DNA of 64,000 nucleotides, from the NCBI GenBank assembly GCA_963800065.1, contig CAWCZO010000002.1, forward strand, positions 1-64,000. The letters are read 5' to 3'. Every line of letters starts with the position of its first letter. Position 1 is the stretch's first letter. The notes under the pieces are model-generated. The model was not told where the DNA came from, did no database searches, and worked only from the letters and a program-made list of their open reading frames with translations. Of the stretch, positions 51,172-60,200 are shown in pieces. This DNA comes from CAWJFJ01 sp963800065 (GTDB lineage Bacteria; Actinomycetota; Acidimicrobiia; Acidimicrobiales; UBA8190). Both the position numbers and the translations under genes were made by a program.

Positions 51172-52326
51172 ATGACCGAAACGGGTAGGGCCGGTGGCGC
51201 CGGAGGCGGGCCCAGGGGAACGGACCGGTCGCGGCGCGTCGTTCTCGTCGTCGATCAGCTGCGCCGGGTCGTCCCCGGGGGCATCGGCCGCTACATCACC
51301 GGTCTTTTGCAGGGCCTGGCCGAGTTGGCCGACGCCGGCGAGGACGTCCCAGAGCTGATCCTGTTTGCCAGCCGACCGCCGTCGGTCCCCGATCCCCTCG
51401 CCACCTTCGGGTTGGAGGTCATCTCCTCGCGCCTGCCCGGTCCCGTTCTGACGCGGGGCTGGGACGCCGGCGTGTTCGACGCGCCCGCCGGCGACGTCGT
51501 TCACGCTCTGTCTCTGGCCGCCCCGCCGTCCCGGCACGCACCGCTGGTCGTCACCGTCCACGACATGGCATGGCGCCACGTCCCTCAGATGTACCCGGCA
51601 CGCGGAAGGCGGTGGCACGAAGCAGCCTTCGGACGGGCACGGCGACGGGCCACGGGGTTGGTGGTACCGGCGGAGGAGGTGGGGCGCGACGTGGCCGGCG
51701 CCGGGGTCGGGTCGACCACGATCACCGTGATTCCCCACGGCTCCGACCATCTTCCCGCCCCCGACCGCCCGTCGACGGCGGCCCTGCTCGACCGGCTGAA
51801 GGTGGACGGGCCGTTCATTCTGTCGGTGGGGACGCTCGAGCCGCGCAAGAACCTGGCCCGGCTGGTCGACGCCTACGGCCGGGCCCGATCGCGTCTTCCC
51901 GAACCGTGGCCCCTCGTCGTGGTGGGTCCGACGGGATGGGGGGCGCGACCCCCGTTCGAGGCGGGCCGGGGGCCCATCGTCGGCGTCCTGCCCGCCGGAC
52001 CGGTTGACGACGGCACGCTGGCCGGGCTCTACGAGCGGGCGCGTCTGCTCAGCTATGTCCCTTTGACCGAGGGCTTCGGCTTCCCCCCTGTGGAGGCCAT
52101 GCGCCACGGCCTCCCTGTCGTGTCCAGCCCCATGCCCAGCCTCGGGGGAGCGGGGCTCGTCGTCGATCCCGAGCGGACCGACGACATCGCCGACGGGCTC
52201 GTGAAAGTGGCCACCGACGAGTCCCTGCGCGCCCACCTAGTGGACCGGGGGACCGAGCGGACGAAGGCGTTGACGTGGGCGGTCTCGGCGCGCACGCACG
52301 TGGCGCTGTGGGAGTCGTTGGCGTGA
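51172..52326 (+). CDS. Glycosyltransferase family 4 (second of three)
   Basis: A 384-residue GT-B enzyme. VVPGGIGRYITGLLQGLAE, DVVHALSLAAPPSRHAPLV, VTVHDMAWRHVP, SVGTLEPRKNLARLVDAY and EGFGFPPVEAMRHGLPVVSS are the GT4 marks. It is clearly paralogous to its two neighbours. The linker between domains is short and no membrane segment is seen. It starts 16 nt after the first GT4 and overlaps the third by GTGA. Confidence 0.88.
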   Translation: MTETGRAGGAGGGPRGTDRSRRVVLVVDQLRRVVPGGIGRYITGLLQGLAELADAGEDVPELILFASRPPSVPDPLATFGLEVISSRLPGPVLTRGWDAGVFDAPAGDVVHALSLAAPPSRHAPLVVTVHDMAWRHVPQMYPARGRRWHEAAFGRARRRATGLVVPAEEVGRDVAGAGVGSTTITVIPHGSDHLPAPDRPSTAALLDRLKVDGPFILSVGTLEPRKNLARLVDAYGRARSRLPEPWPLVVVGPTGWGARPPFEAGRGPIVGVLPAGPVDDGTLAGLYERARLLSYVPLTEGFGFPPVEAMRHGLPVVSSPMPSLGGAGLVVDPERTDDIADGLVKVATDESLRAHLVDRGTERTKALTWAVSARTHVALWESLA

Positions 52327-53534
52327 CCGACGTCGTGGCGGTCTCCCTGGACGTCAGCGCCGTACCGGTCGACCCGGTGGGCGCGGGGCGGTACACCATC
52401 CACCTGGTCGAGGCCCTGGCCCGTCGTGACGACACCGGCCTGCGCCTGTGGTGCCGTCGGGGCGACGCTCGTCGTTGGAGCGCCCTCACGCGCTCGGAGA
52501 TCGAACTACCGGCGGGCGCCGATCCCCGGCGGGCGGCCTCCGTCCGGGCCGTCGCCCCGGGGCGGCGTCCCGCCCGCCTGGCCTGGGAGCAGCTGCGGCT
52601 GCCGGCGTTCCTGAAGGACACGGACGCCGACATCCACCACGGACCGCACTACACGATGCCGGAAAGGGCCCGCCTGCCCAAGGTGGTGACGATCCACGAT
52701 CTCACCTTCCTCGACCACCCCGAGTGGCACGAGCGCAGCAAGGTGCTGATCTTCCGACGTGCCATCACGGTGGCCGCCCGCCGGGCCACGGCGCTCGTGT
52801 GCGTCAGTGCCACGACGGCGGCACGGCTGGAGGAACTGTGCCACCCGGCCGGACGCGTCTTCGTCATTCCCCACGGGGTCGACCACGCCCAATTCCGACC
52901 CCACGAACCGGCACCGGGAGCCGACGACGAGGTCCTGGCGCGGATCGGGGTCCGCCCGCCCTACATCGTCTTCGTGGGTACGTTGGAACCTCGCAAGGCG
53001 GTGCCCGACCTGGTGGCCGCCTTCGACCGGATAGCCGGATCGGACGCCGACCTGTCACTCGTCCTCGTGGGCGGGTCGGGGTGGGGTCTCCCCGAGATCG
53101 AGAGGGCGATCGCCTCCGCCCGTCACGGCGAGCGAGTGGTCCGCACCGGATATGTCGCCGATCGGGCCGTCCCCGCTCTCCTGCGCCGGGCCGCCGCCGC
53201 CGCCTATCCGTCCCTCGAGGAAGGATTCGGGCTTCCGGCCCTCGAGGCGCTGGCCTGTGCCACCCCGCTCGTGACCACGGCCGGCACGGCCATGGCCGAG
53301 GTCAGCGGTGACGCCGCCGTCCTGGTGGCACCGGGACAGATCGGCGACCTGGCCGAAGCCCTGGCGGCCCAGATCACGGGCGGATCCGAGGTCGAGGCCC
53401 GCCGTCGCCGTGGGCTCGACCGGGCCGAGCGATACACATGGGAGCGGTGCGCCGAAGGCCACATGGACGCGTACCGGTGGGCCTTCGACCAGAGCGACCG
53501 CCCGGGCCCGGGTGCCGACGGCGACGACCGGTAA
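52323..53534 (+). CDS. Glycosyltransferase family 4 (third of three)
   Basis: A 403-residue GT-B enzyme. GAGRYTIHLVEALAR, DIHHGPHYTMPERARLPKV, VTIHDLTFLDHPEWH, FVGTLEPRKAVPDLVAAF and EGFGLPALEALACATPLVTT match GT4. GTG start overlaps the previous stop (GTGA). Its own TAA stop forms the first three bases of the -10 box of the next gene. The linkage and acceptor are unknown. Confidence 0.88.
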   Translation: MTDVVAVSLDVSAVPVDPVGAGRYTIHLVEALARRDDTGLRLWCRRGDARRWSALTRSEIELPAGADPRRAASVRAVAPGRRPARLAWEQLRLPAFLKDTDADIHHGPHYTMPERARLPKVVTIHDLTFLDHPEWHERSKVLIFRRAITVAARRATALVCVSATTAARLEELCHPAGRVFVIPHGVDHAQFRPHEPAPGADDEVLARIGVRPPYIVFVGTLEPRKAVPDLVAAFDRIAGSDADLSLVLVGGSGWGLPEIERAIASARHGERVVRTGYVADRAVPALLRRAAAAAYPSLEEGFGLPALEALACATPLVTTAGTAMAEVSGDAAVLVAPGQIGDLAEALAAQITGGSEVEARRRRGLDRAERYTWERCAEGHMDAYRWAFDQSDRPGPGADGDDR

Positions 53535-53537
53535 GGT
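53532..53537 (+). promoter_or_regulatory. -10 box TAAGGT built on a stop codon
   Basis: TAAGGT begins with the TAA stop of the third GT4 gene and lies 7 nt before the GTG at 53545. Confidence 0.45.
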
Positions 53538-53544
53538 TCGACGC

Positions 53545-54441
53545 GTGCGAGCTCTCGTCACCGGTGCCAACGGCTTTGTCGGATCGTGGCTGACCTCGTA
53601 TCTGCGCGACCAGGGCGACGACGTTGTCGGGATCGACCACGAGGTGGACGTCACCGACGCCGCCGCCGTCCGCCAGGCGGTGGTGGCCGCCTCGCCCGAC
53701 GCCATCTACCACCTGGCGGCCCGGGCCCACGTGGGGGAGTCGTGGGTGGATCCCGAGGAGGTCCTCCAGGTGAACGCCGTCGGGACGCTGCACGTCCTCG
53801 AGGCGGCCCGGGCCTGTTCCTCGCCGCCCCGGGTGCTCCTGACCAGTTCGGCCGAGGTCTACGGCGCCGTGGTCGAGGAGCAGCTCCCGGTCACCGAGAC
53901 CACCCCTCTCGCCCCCGTGACGCCCTACGCCGCCAGCAAGGTGGCGGCCGAGTATCTGGGTGTCCAGGCCTACCTGGCCTACGGGCTCCCCGTGGTCAGG
54001 GTCCGACCTTTCAACCACGTGGGACCGGGCCAGTCCTCCAGCTTCGTCGTCGCCGGACTGGCGGCGCGCATCGTGGAGGCCGCCCGCTCCGGTTCCCGCA
54101 CCATCTCGGTGGGCAACCTCGAGGCCCGCCGTGATCTCACCGACGTTCGTGACATCGTCCGGGTCTACCGGCGGCTCGTCGAATCGGGAACTCCGGGAGA
54201 GGTCTACAACGTGTGCTCGGGCCGCGACGTGGGCATCGCCGAGATCGCCGACCGGTTGCTGGCGCTGGCCGGCGCGGCGTTACAGCTCGTCCCGGACCGG
54301 GAGCTCATGCGACCGGTGGACGTTCCCGTCGTCCGAGGTGATCCGACCAAGCTGCATGCGGCCACGGGCTGGCGGCCCGAGCTCGACCTCGACACCACCT
54401 TGCGCGATGTTCTCGACCAATGGCGTGAGCGGGTGGCGTAG
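53545..54441 (+). CDS. GDP-6-deoxy-D-mannose reductase-like epimerase/dehydratase
   Basis: Extended SDR of 298 residues. VTGANGFVGSWLTSYL, HLAARAHVGESWVDP, SSAEVYGAVVEEQLPV, YAASKVAAEYLG (YxxxK), RPFNHVGPGQSSSFVV, RRDLTDVRDIVRVY and RPVDVPVVRGDPTKL fit the Rmd/GDP-mannose dehydratase-reductase branch. Rmd would make GDP-D-rhamnose; the GDP-mannose 4,6-dehydratase that supplies its substrate is not in the window. It follows the three GT4 genes and may make their donor. Confidence 0.83.
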   Translation: MRALVTGANGFVGSWLTSYLRDQGDDVVGIDHEVDVTDAAAVRQAVVAASPDAIYHLAARAHVGESWVDPEEVLQVNAVGTLHVLEAARACSSPPRVLLTSSAEVYGAVVEEQLPVTETTPLAPVTPYAASKVAAEYLGVQAYLAYGLPVVRVRPFNHVGPGQSSSFVVAGLAARIVEAARSGSRTISVGNLEARRDLTDVRDIVRVYRRLVESGTPGEVYNVCSGRDVGIAEIADRLLALAGAALQLVPDRELMRPVDVPVVRGDPTKLHAATGWRPELDLDTTLRDVLDQWRERVA

Positions 54442-54446
54442 AGCGT

Positions 54447-54480
54447 CGGAATCCCCCGCCATCGGGGGCGGGGGATTCCG
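54447..54480. terminator. Strong bidirectional terminator-like hairpin
   Basis: GGAATCCCCCGCC (54448-54460) pairs perfectly with GGCGGGGGATTCC (54467-54479) around a 6-nt loop, with one more C-G pair outside (54447/54480). It sits between the converging Rmd-like and coiled-coil genes. No long U-tract is seen. Confidence 0.7.
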
Positions 54481-54540
54481 GTCGACGGAATGTCTGAAGA
54501 CGGAGTCTCGGGCTCCGGCCGGTGGCTCAGAGCGGAAAGC

Positions 54541-54909
54541 TCAGGCGGCCACGCTGTTCAGGAGGGTCCGCAGTTGCTGGCGGGCCTCGCGAGCCTGCGA
54601 ATGTGCCTGCTTGACCAGATCACGAGCCTGGGTGGGGAGCCGTCCCTCGATGGGTTCGAGGGTGGCCTCGAGCCGGCCGATGACCTGCTCGACGACGGTG
54701 TCGACGTCCCTCACCCGCTTGCTGATCTCGCCACGGGCGTCCCCGAGGCGGTCCTCGAACTGGGTCCGGGGCTCGGCCAGGCGCTTCACCAGCTCCTGCC
54801 GGCGGACCTGGGCGCGCTGGACGCCGAGCACGCCCAGCCCGACGACGACATAGGCGGCGTCTCGGACGGCCTTCGTGATCTCCTGCGTGACGTCCTTGAG
54901 TTCGGGCAT
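54541..54909 (-). CDS. Small coiled-coil/phasin-like protein
   Basis: A 122-residue protein. A short hydrophobic stretch (AAYVVVGLGVLGV, about residues 19-31) is followed by a long, highly charged helical region (RRQELVKRLAEPRTQFEDRLGD; DVDTVVEQVIGRLEATLEP) ending LLNSVAA. The pattern recalls phasin, HBHA or apolipoprotein-like membrane-associated helices; the function is unknown. Start ATG 54909 follows AAGGACACCTG. A TTGCTAGCAA dyad lies 65-100 bp upstream. Confidence 0.7.
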   Translation of the reverse strand: MPELKDVTQEITKAVRDAAYVVVGLGVLGVQRAQVRRQELVKRLAEPRTQFEDRLGDARGEISKRVRDVDTVVEQVIGRLEATLEPIEGRLPTQARDLVKQAHSQAREARQQLRTLLNSVAA

Positions 54910-54973
54910 CAGGTGTCCTTCCTGTCTCGGGGGGAGTATCGGGGGTCTCGGGCGGGACTCGGCTCCTCCAGGT

Positions 54974-55005
54974 CTTGCTAGCAAGTGTAGCCCGAAATGC
55001 TAACA
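54974..55005. promoter_or_regulatory. Dyad CTTGCTAGCAAG with a second half-match, candidate operator
   Basis: CTTGCTAGCAAG (54974-54985) is a perfect 12-bp palindrome. ATGCTAACAA, matching its core at 8 of 10 positions, is centred 22 bp away (two helical turns). The pair lies upstream of the coiled-coil gene (-) and about 190 bp upstream of the dehydrogenase gene (+). The bound regulator is unknown. Confidence 0.5.
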
Positions 55006-55195
55006 ATGGCAAGCACCCGGGGGCCGGGGAGCCTCCCCGGGGAGGGGGTCCCGACAGCGTCCACGCCAGCCCCGCCCCGTGCCCGCGGGGTGGGGTGGAG
55101 GTCGAGTCGGCGTGTCCCGGAACGAGATCCGGTGCACCCCCGGCGCGATGCTGGTGGAGACCCCGTTGCTCACAGACGTCCGGCAAGGGAGACCC

Positions 55196-56080
55196 ATGGC
55201 CCAAGAGCATGAGCGTGTCGCGATACTCGGCATCGGCACTATGGGCCATGGGATGGCCACCTCCGCTTTGCGCGCCGGGATCCCGACGATGGTCTGGAAC
55301 CGCAGCCGGGAGGCGACCCGAGATCTCGCCGAGTCGGGTGCCGAAGTGGCGCAATCGGCTGAGGACGCTGGGCGGTGGGCGGCGATCGTCGTCACGATGG
55401 TGACCGACGCCGACGCTGTCATCTCTGTCGCCCGCGACGAGGGAATGCTTGCCGCCCTCGTACCGGGGGCAATCCTGGTGCAGATGAGCACCATTGGCGT
55501 GGCCGGGATCGAGAGCCTGGCGGCCATGGTGGCGGCAGAGCGTCCCGACGTGATCTTGCTCGACGCCCCCGTGTCGGGAAGCAAGGACCCGGCGGAACAC
55601 GGTCAACTGACCATCTTCGCGTCCGGGCCCGAGCAGGCCCGGCCGCGGGTCACCCCCCTCTTCGACGCGTTGGGTCAGCGCACGGTCTGGGCCGGAAACG
55701 TCGGGACTGGCACCCGGCTCAAGCTTGTCGCCAACACGTGGCTCGCTTTTGCGGCGGAAGCGGTCGCCGCTTCTGTGGCACTTGCTCATGGTCTAGGGCT
55801 CGAGACCGAGAGGGTGGTGGACGCCCTCGAAGGCAACCCGCTCGTGTCTCCCTGGCAGGAAGCCAAGCTGCAGCGGATCGCCAAAGGCGAGTTCTCGGCT
55901 CAGTTCGCGCTGTCGCTCGCGCTCAAGGATGTGCGCCTGGCAAAGGAAGCCGCAGACGGCCGCCTCGGGGCACTGGCGTGCTTGGCCGAAGAATGGCAGC
56001 AGGCTGTCGATCACGGCCTCGGCCACGAGGATGTGACGGTGGTGACGCGCTCCCTGGAACAGCAATGGACACGGCCATGA
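55196..56080 (+). CDS. NAD(P)-dependent 3-hydroxyisobutyrate dehydrogenase-like oxidoreductase
   Basis: Beta-hydroxyacid dehydrogenase family, 294 residues. AILGIGTMGHGMATSAL binds NAD(P); LDAPVSGSKDPAEHGQL is the substrate-binding motif; VGTGTRLKLVANTW contains the catalytic Lys; the C-terminal helical domain ends ALACLAEEWQQAVDHGLG. ATG 55196 follows CAAGGGAGA. GC content and codon choice (CTT, GCT, ATT, TTT) are visibly less extreme than neighbours, suggesting transfer together with the next gene, which it overlaps by ATGA. Confidence 0.87.
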   Translation: MAQEHERVAILGIGTMGHGMATSALRAGIPTMVWNRSREATRDLAESGAEVAQSAEDAGRWAAIVVTMVTDADAVISVARDEGMLAALVPGAILVQMSTIGVAGIESLAAMVAAERPDVILLDAPVSGSKDPAEHGQLTIFASGPEQARPRVTPLFDALGQRTVWAGNVGTGTRLKLVANTWLAFAAEAVAASVALAHGLGLETERVVDALEGNPLVSPWQEAKLQRIAKGEFSAQFALSLALKDVRLAKEAADGRLGALACLAEEWQQAVDHGLGHEDVTVVTRSLEQQWTRP

Positions 56081-57042
56081 CCATGATCGGCTACACGATG
56101 ATGTGTGAGCAGGCCGGTCCTAAGCAATTGGTGCGGGATGTCGCTCTCGCCGAAGAGGCTGGCTTCGACTTCGCCGTGATCAGCGACCACTATTTTCCTT
56201 GGCTGGACGCGCAGGGTCACGCCCCCTACGCCTGGAGCGTGCTCGGCGCCGCCGCCCAGGCCACCGATCACATCCCGCTCATGACTTACGTCACCTGTCC
56301 CATCCGGCGCTACCACCCGGCGGTCGTCGCCCAGAAGGCGGCCACCATGCAACTGCTCTCTGATGGCCGCTTCACTCTCGGACTCGGCGCCGGGGAGAAC
56401 CTGAACGAACACATCGTCGGCGGCGGGTGGCCCATCGCCGCCGCACGCCATGAGATGCTCGAAGAGGCGGTCGAGATCATTCGGGCTCTGTGGACAGGCG
56501 ACACGGTCACCTACAGAGGCAGGCATTTCGACGTTGAGTCCGCCAGGGTCTGGGATCTACCGGACACAGCCCCACCTATCGGGATCGCCGTTTCGGGACG
56601 CAGCAGCTGTCATCTGGCGGGACGCCACGCCGACGCCATGATCGCCGTCGAGCCCGATGCCGAACTCGGGCGGATGTTCGATGCGGCCGGAGGCTCCGAC
56701 AAGCCACGCGTCGGCCAGATCGCGTTGTCCTACGACCCCGATCGAGACGTCGCAATGAAGCGGGCGATGGAACAGTTCCGCTGGTTCACCGGCGGATGGA
56801 GAGTCAATGCCGAGCTTCCGGTCCCGGCCTCGTTCGCTCAGGCGTCGAGAACCGTGGGTGAGCGGGACATATCCGAGAAGATGCCGTGCGGTCCCGACCT
56901 GGAGATGCATCTCGCCGGGATCCGCCAATTCGAATCAGCCGGTTTCACCCACGTCGCCTTGATCCAGGTCGGCGGGGATACCCAAGAGCGGTTCATCGAC
57001 TGGGCGGCACGTGAACTTCTCCCCGCCCTCCGGGCTTCCTGA
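56077..57042 (+). CDS. F420-dependent LLM-class oxidoreductase, TIGR03557 type
   Basis: Luciferase-like TIM-barrel flavin/F420 enzyme, 321 residues, in the branch close to F420-dependent glucose-6-phosphate dehydrogenase. GYTMMCEQAGPKQLVRD, GFDFAVISDHYFPWL, MTYVTCPIRRYHPAVVAQ, TLGLGAGENLNEHIVGGGWP and RHEMLEEAVEIIRALW are highly characteristic. It is coupled to the upstream dehydrogenase (ATGA) and shares its lower GC. F420 from cofD/cofE, 7 kb away, would be the cofactor. Substrate is unknown. Confidence 0.9.
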   Translation: MTMIGYTMMCEQAGPKQLVRDVALAEEAGFDFAVISDHYFPWLDAQGHAPYAWSVLGAAAQATDHIPLMTYVTCPIRRYHPAVVAQKAATMQLLSDGRFTLGLGAGENLNEHIVGGGWPIAAARHEMLEEAVEIIRALWTGDTVTYRGRHFDVESARVWDLPDTAPPIGIAVSGRSSCHLAGRHADAMIAVEPDAELGRMFDAAGGSDKPRVGQIALSYDPDRDVAMKRAMEQFRWFTGGWRVNAELPVPASFAQASRTVGERDISEKMPCGPDLEMHLAGIRQFESAGFTHVALIQVGGDTQERFIDWAARELLPALRAS

Positions 57043-57234
57043 TACCGACGCCCGGAGACGGCCACGGCGTCGGGCCGCCCGGCGCGGTGCCGGCATTCGA
57101 ACTCGGGCGTGGGCTTCTTCGGGCCCGTGGCGCGGACATGTCGCAGTCGACACGTAGACCGAGGCCACGGACGGCGCGCAACTCATTGCGCTGGGCGTCG
57201 GGGCGGGGCCCTGGGGGACCTGGGTGGGCGAAGC
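57043..57234. other. Intergenic region, nothing recognised
   Basis: About 190 bp after the LLM gene. It is GC-rich without a clear hairpin terminator; an ATTCGAAC stretch near 57096 is not part of a tRNA fold. The promoter for the next gene is at its right edge. Confidence 0.35.
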
Positions 57235-57240
57235 TAGCCT
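57235..57240 (+). promoter_or_regulatory. -10 box TAGCCT upstream of large GT2
   Basis: TAGCCT is 10 nt before the ATG at 57251, slightly further than the other boxes; a very short leader is likely. Confidence 0.4.
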
Positions 57241-57250
57241 CAGACCCCTG

Positions 57251-60200
57251 ATGGAGACCCTGGCTCCTCCGGTCGTCGCCGTGATCGTGACGTGCGATCC
57301 GGGTCCCTGGTTCGTCGAGACGCTTCGCGCCTTCGCCTCCCAGGAGTACCCCGAGCTGTCGGTCCTGGTGCTCGACGCCGGAAGTGCCGAGGATCCGACG
57401 GCCCTGGTCGCGGCCGAGCTTCCCGGTGCGTTCGTGCGCCTGCTGGGCGTGAACCGGGGCTTCGGCGCCAGCGCCAACGAGGCCCTGACCATGGTCGAGG
57501 GCGCATCGCATTTCCTGTTCTGCCACGACGACGTGGCCCCCGCCCCCGACGCCGTCCACCAACTGGTCGAGGAGTCCTACCGCTCCAACGCCGGCGTCGT
57601 GGCGCCGAAGCTGGTGAGCTGGGACGACCCCGGGCGGTTGCTCCACGTGGGGATGGCCGTGGACAAGGGCGGTGCCGTGGTGGACCGGGTCGAACCGGGC
57701 GAGGTCGACCACGGTCAGCACGACGCCGTGCGCGACGTCTTCCTGGCCCCCGGTGGTTGCACCCTCGTCCGTGCCGACCTCTTCGCCGAGCTCGGAGGAT
57801 TCGATCCCGACATCTTCGTCATGGGGGAGGACCTCGACCTCTGCTGGCGGGCCCAGATCGCCGGCGCGCGCGTCCTGGTCGCACCCCAGGCGCGCGTCCG
57901 CCACCAGGAGGTTCTGGCCAGTGGCAGGCGTCGTCTCCCAGATTCGGTCCTCGTCGACATCCCGGTCGAGCAGGTGGGTCCGGCCTCGGCCGCCGCCGCT
58001 CCCGGAGTGCCCGACCCGACCGGGGCCGTTTCCCCGCACATCGGTGACGACCCTTCGGTTCTGCCGCACCGACGGGAGCTTCCCGGTCGCCACCGGGCCA
58101 GGCGACCTGTTCCCGCCCTCACCCTGCAGTCGCTGCAACGGCGTCACGAGTTGCACGTGGTGCTCAAGTCGTACGGGCGCTTCCATCTGATCCGGGTCCT
58201 ACCGCAACTGATGGCGTTGGCGTTGGCCGAGTACGCCATCGCCCGGGCTTCAGGCCACGGCGACCGCGCCGCCGCCGTGGCCCACGCCTGGCGGTGGAAC
58301 TACGTGCGCCGTCGTGCCATCCGGTCCGAACGCGTCGAGGTGCGGGCCCACCGGCTCCTGGACGACGCCGAGGTGAGACGTCTCCAGCTCCACGGCAGCG
58401 CCAGGCTCAACGCCTACGTCCGCCGGGCCGTGAACCAGGGCCTCAAGGCCGCCCATCTCGGAGCGGAGAACGACGTGGGTGAAGGCGAGGCGGCCCGCGA
58501 CAGCGAGCATCGCCGCCGGATCAGGGCCGATGCCCTGTCGCTGCGGGTCGTGGCCTGGGCCGTGGCCGTCGCCGTGCTCGTCTTCGGGACGCGCCAGATC
58601 CTCGGCTCCGGATTCCCTTACGTGGGCCAGCTCCTCCCGTTGCCCTCGGCGGGCACGCTCCTGCACCGCTTCCTGTCGGGTTGGCAACCGTCCGGAGTGG
58701 GGACGACGGACCCCACCAGTCCGGTCACGGGGGTCCTCGGTGTCGCCGGGATGGTCCTGTTCGGCAGCGTCGGGCTGCTCCAGAAGGTCGTCGTTCTCGG
58801 CTGCGTCCCCGTCGGCGCCCTGGGGATGGCCCGTCTGGTGCGGCCCATGGGCTCCCGGCGCGCCTCTCTGGCGTCGACGCTCGTCTATCTGGCCGTGGCC
58901 GTGCCGTACAACGCGCTGGCGACGGGACGGTGGGATGCCCTTCTCGCCTACGCCGCCTGCCCCTGGATCGTCGGTTTCCTGGCCCGGGCGTCGCGGTTGG
59001 CGCCGTTCGGTCCCGCCGCGGCCGATGAGGTGTCCCCGCCCGCCCCTTCCTCCCCGGTCGACCCCGATAGCCCCGTCGCCGCCCCGGCCGACGCCGTGCC
59101 CGGAGATCCGGCAGACCCCCGCGGCGCTGAGGTGACCGTCGGCGGCGTCGAGGGCGCGCCGTCCGGTCAGGACCGGCACGCCCGGCGTTGGCGGGCCGGT
59201 CTCCTCGGCCAGATGCTCTGTCTCGGTCTTCTCGAGGCCCTGCTCACGTCGGCGGCGCCGTCGGGCGTCCTCCTGGTCCTCGTCACCGCCACCGGTCTGG
59301 CGCTCGGATCCCTGGTGACGGCGGGACCGGGAGCCCGGCGAGCGGCGGCCAGGATCGTCGTGACGGCACTGGGGGCCACCGCCGTGGCGGGCGTTCTCCT
59401 GCTCCCCTGGTCCGCCGCTCTGCTCTCGGGCCCCGGCCGCTGGCAGGCTCTGACGGGCCTGGCCGCGGCCCCCTCCTCGGCTGCCGGGTGGGGGGCGATC
59501 CTTCGACTCGCCCTGGGACCGATCGGAGACTCGCCGCTGTCGTGGGCCTTCCTGGCATCGGCGGCCCTGCCCCTGGTCATCGGTTCGCGCTGGCGTCTGG
59601 CCTGGGCGGGCCGGGTCTGGGTCATGGCCGTGGTGGCGTGGGTCCTGACCTGGGCGGTCGGCCACGGCTGGCTCGGTCCGCTCACCCCCTCGCCGCAGGT
59701 CCTCCTGGTGCCCGCCGCCGTGGCCGTCGCCTTCGCCGTGGGCCTCGGTGCGGCGGCGTTCGAAACCGATCTCCCGGCCTACCGGTTCGGTTGGCGGCAG
59801 GTGGCCACCGCCGTGGCCGCCGTGGCGGCCGCCATCGGTGTTGTCCCCGTTCTCCTCGCCAGTTCCAACGGACGATGGGATCTCCCGCTCAGCGGGTACG
59901 GCCAGGCGACGTCGTGGATGGGGACGCACTCGGGCCCCGGTGGCTTCCGGGTCCTCTGGCTCGGTGATCCCCGGGTGCTTCCCGGCGGCGGGTGGCAACT
60001 GGCGCCGGGATTGGCCTACTCGATCAGCGAGGACGGCCTCGGAGACGCCACCGAGATCTGGTCCGGGTCGTCCCCGGGCGCGGCTGCCGCCATCGGTGAG
60101 GATGTGGAGGTGGCCCGCCGGGGGGCCACCGTCCGCCTGGGCACGCTCCTGGCGCCCTATGCCATCCGCTACGTCGTGGTCGTGGACAACCTGGCTCCGT

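Noticed and set aside
57080..57120. tRNA-like T-loop (ATTCGAAC)
   Set aside because: No acceptor stem, anticodon arm or D-arm can be drawn around it.
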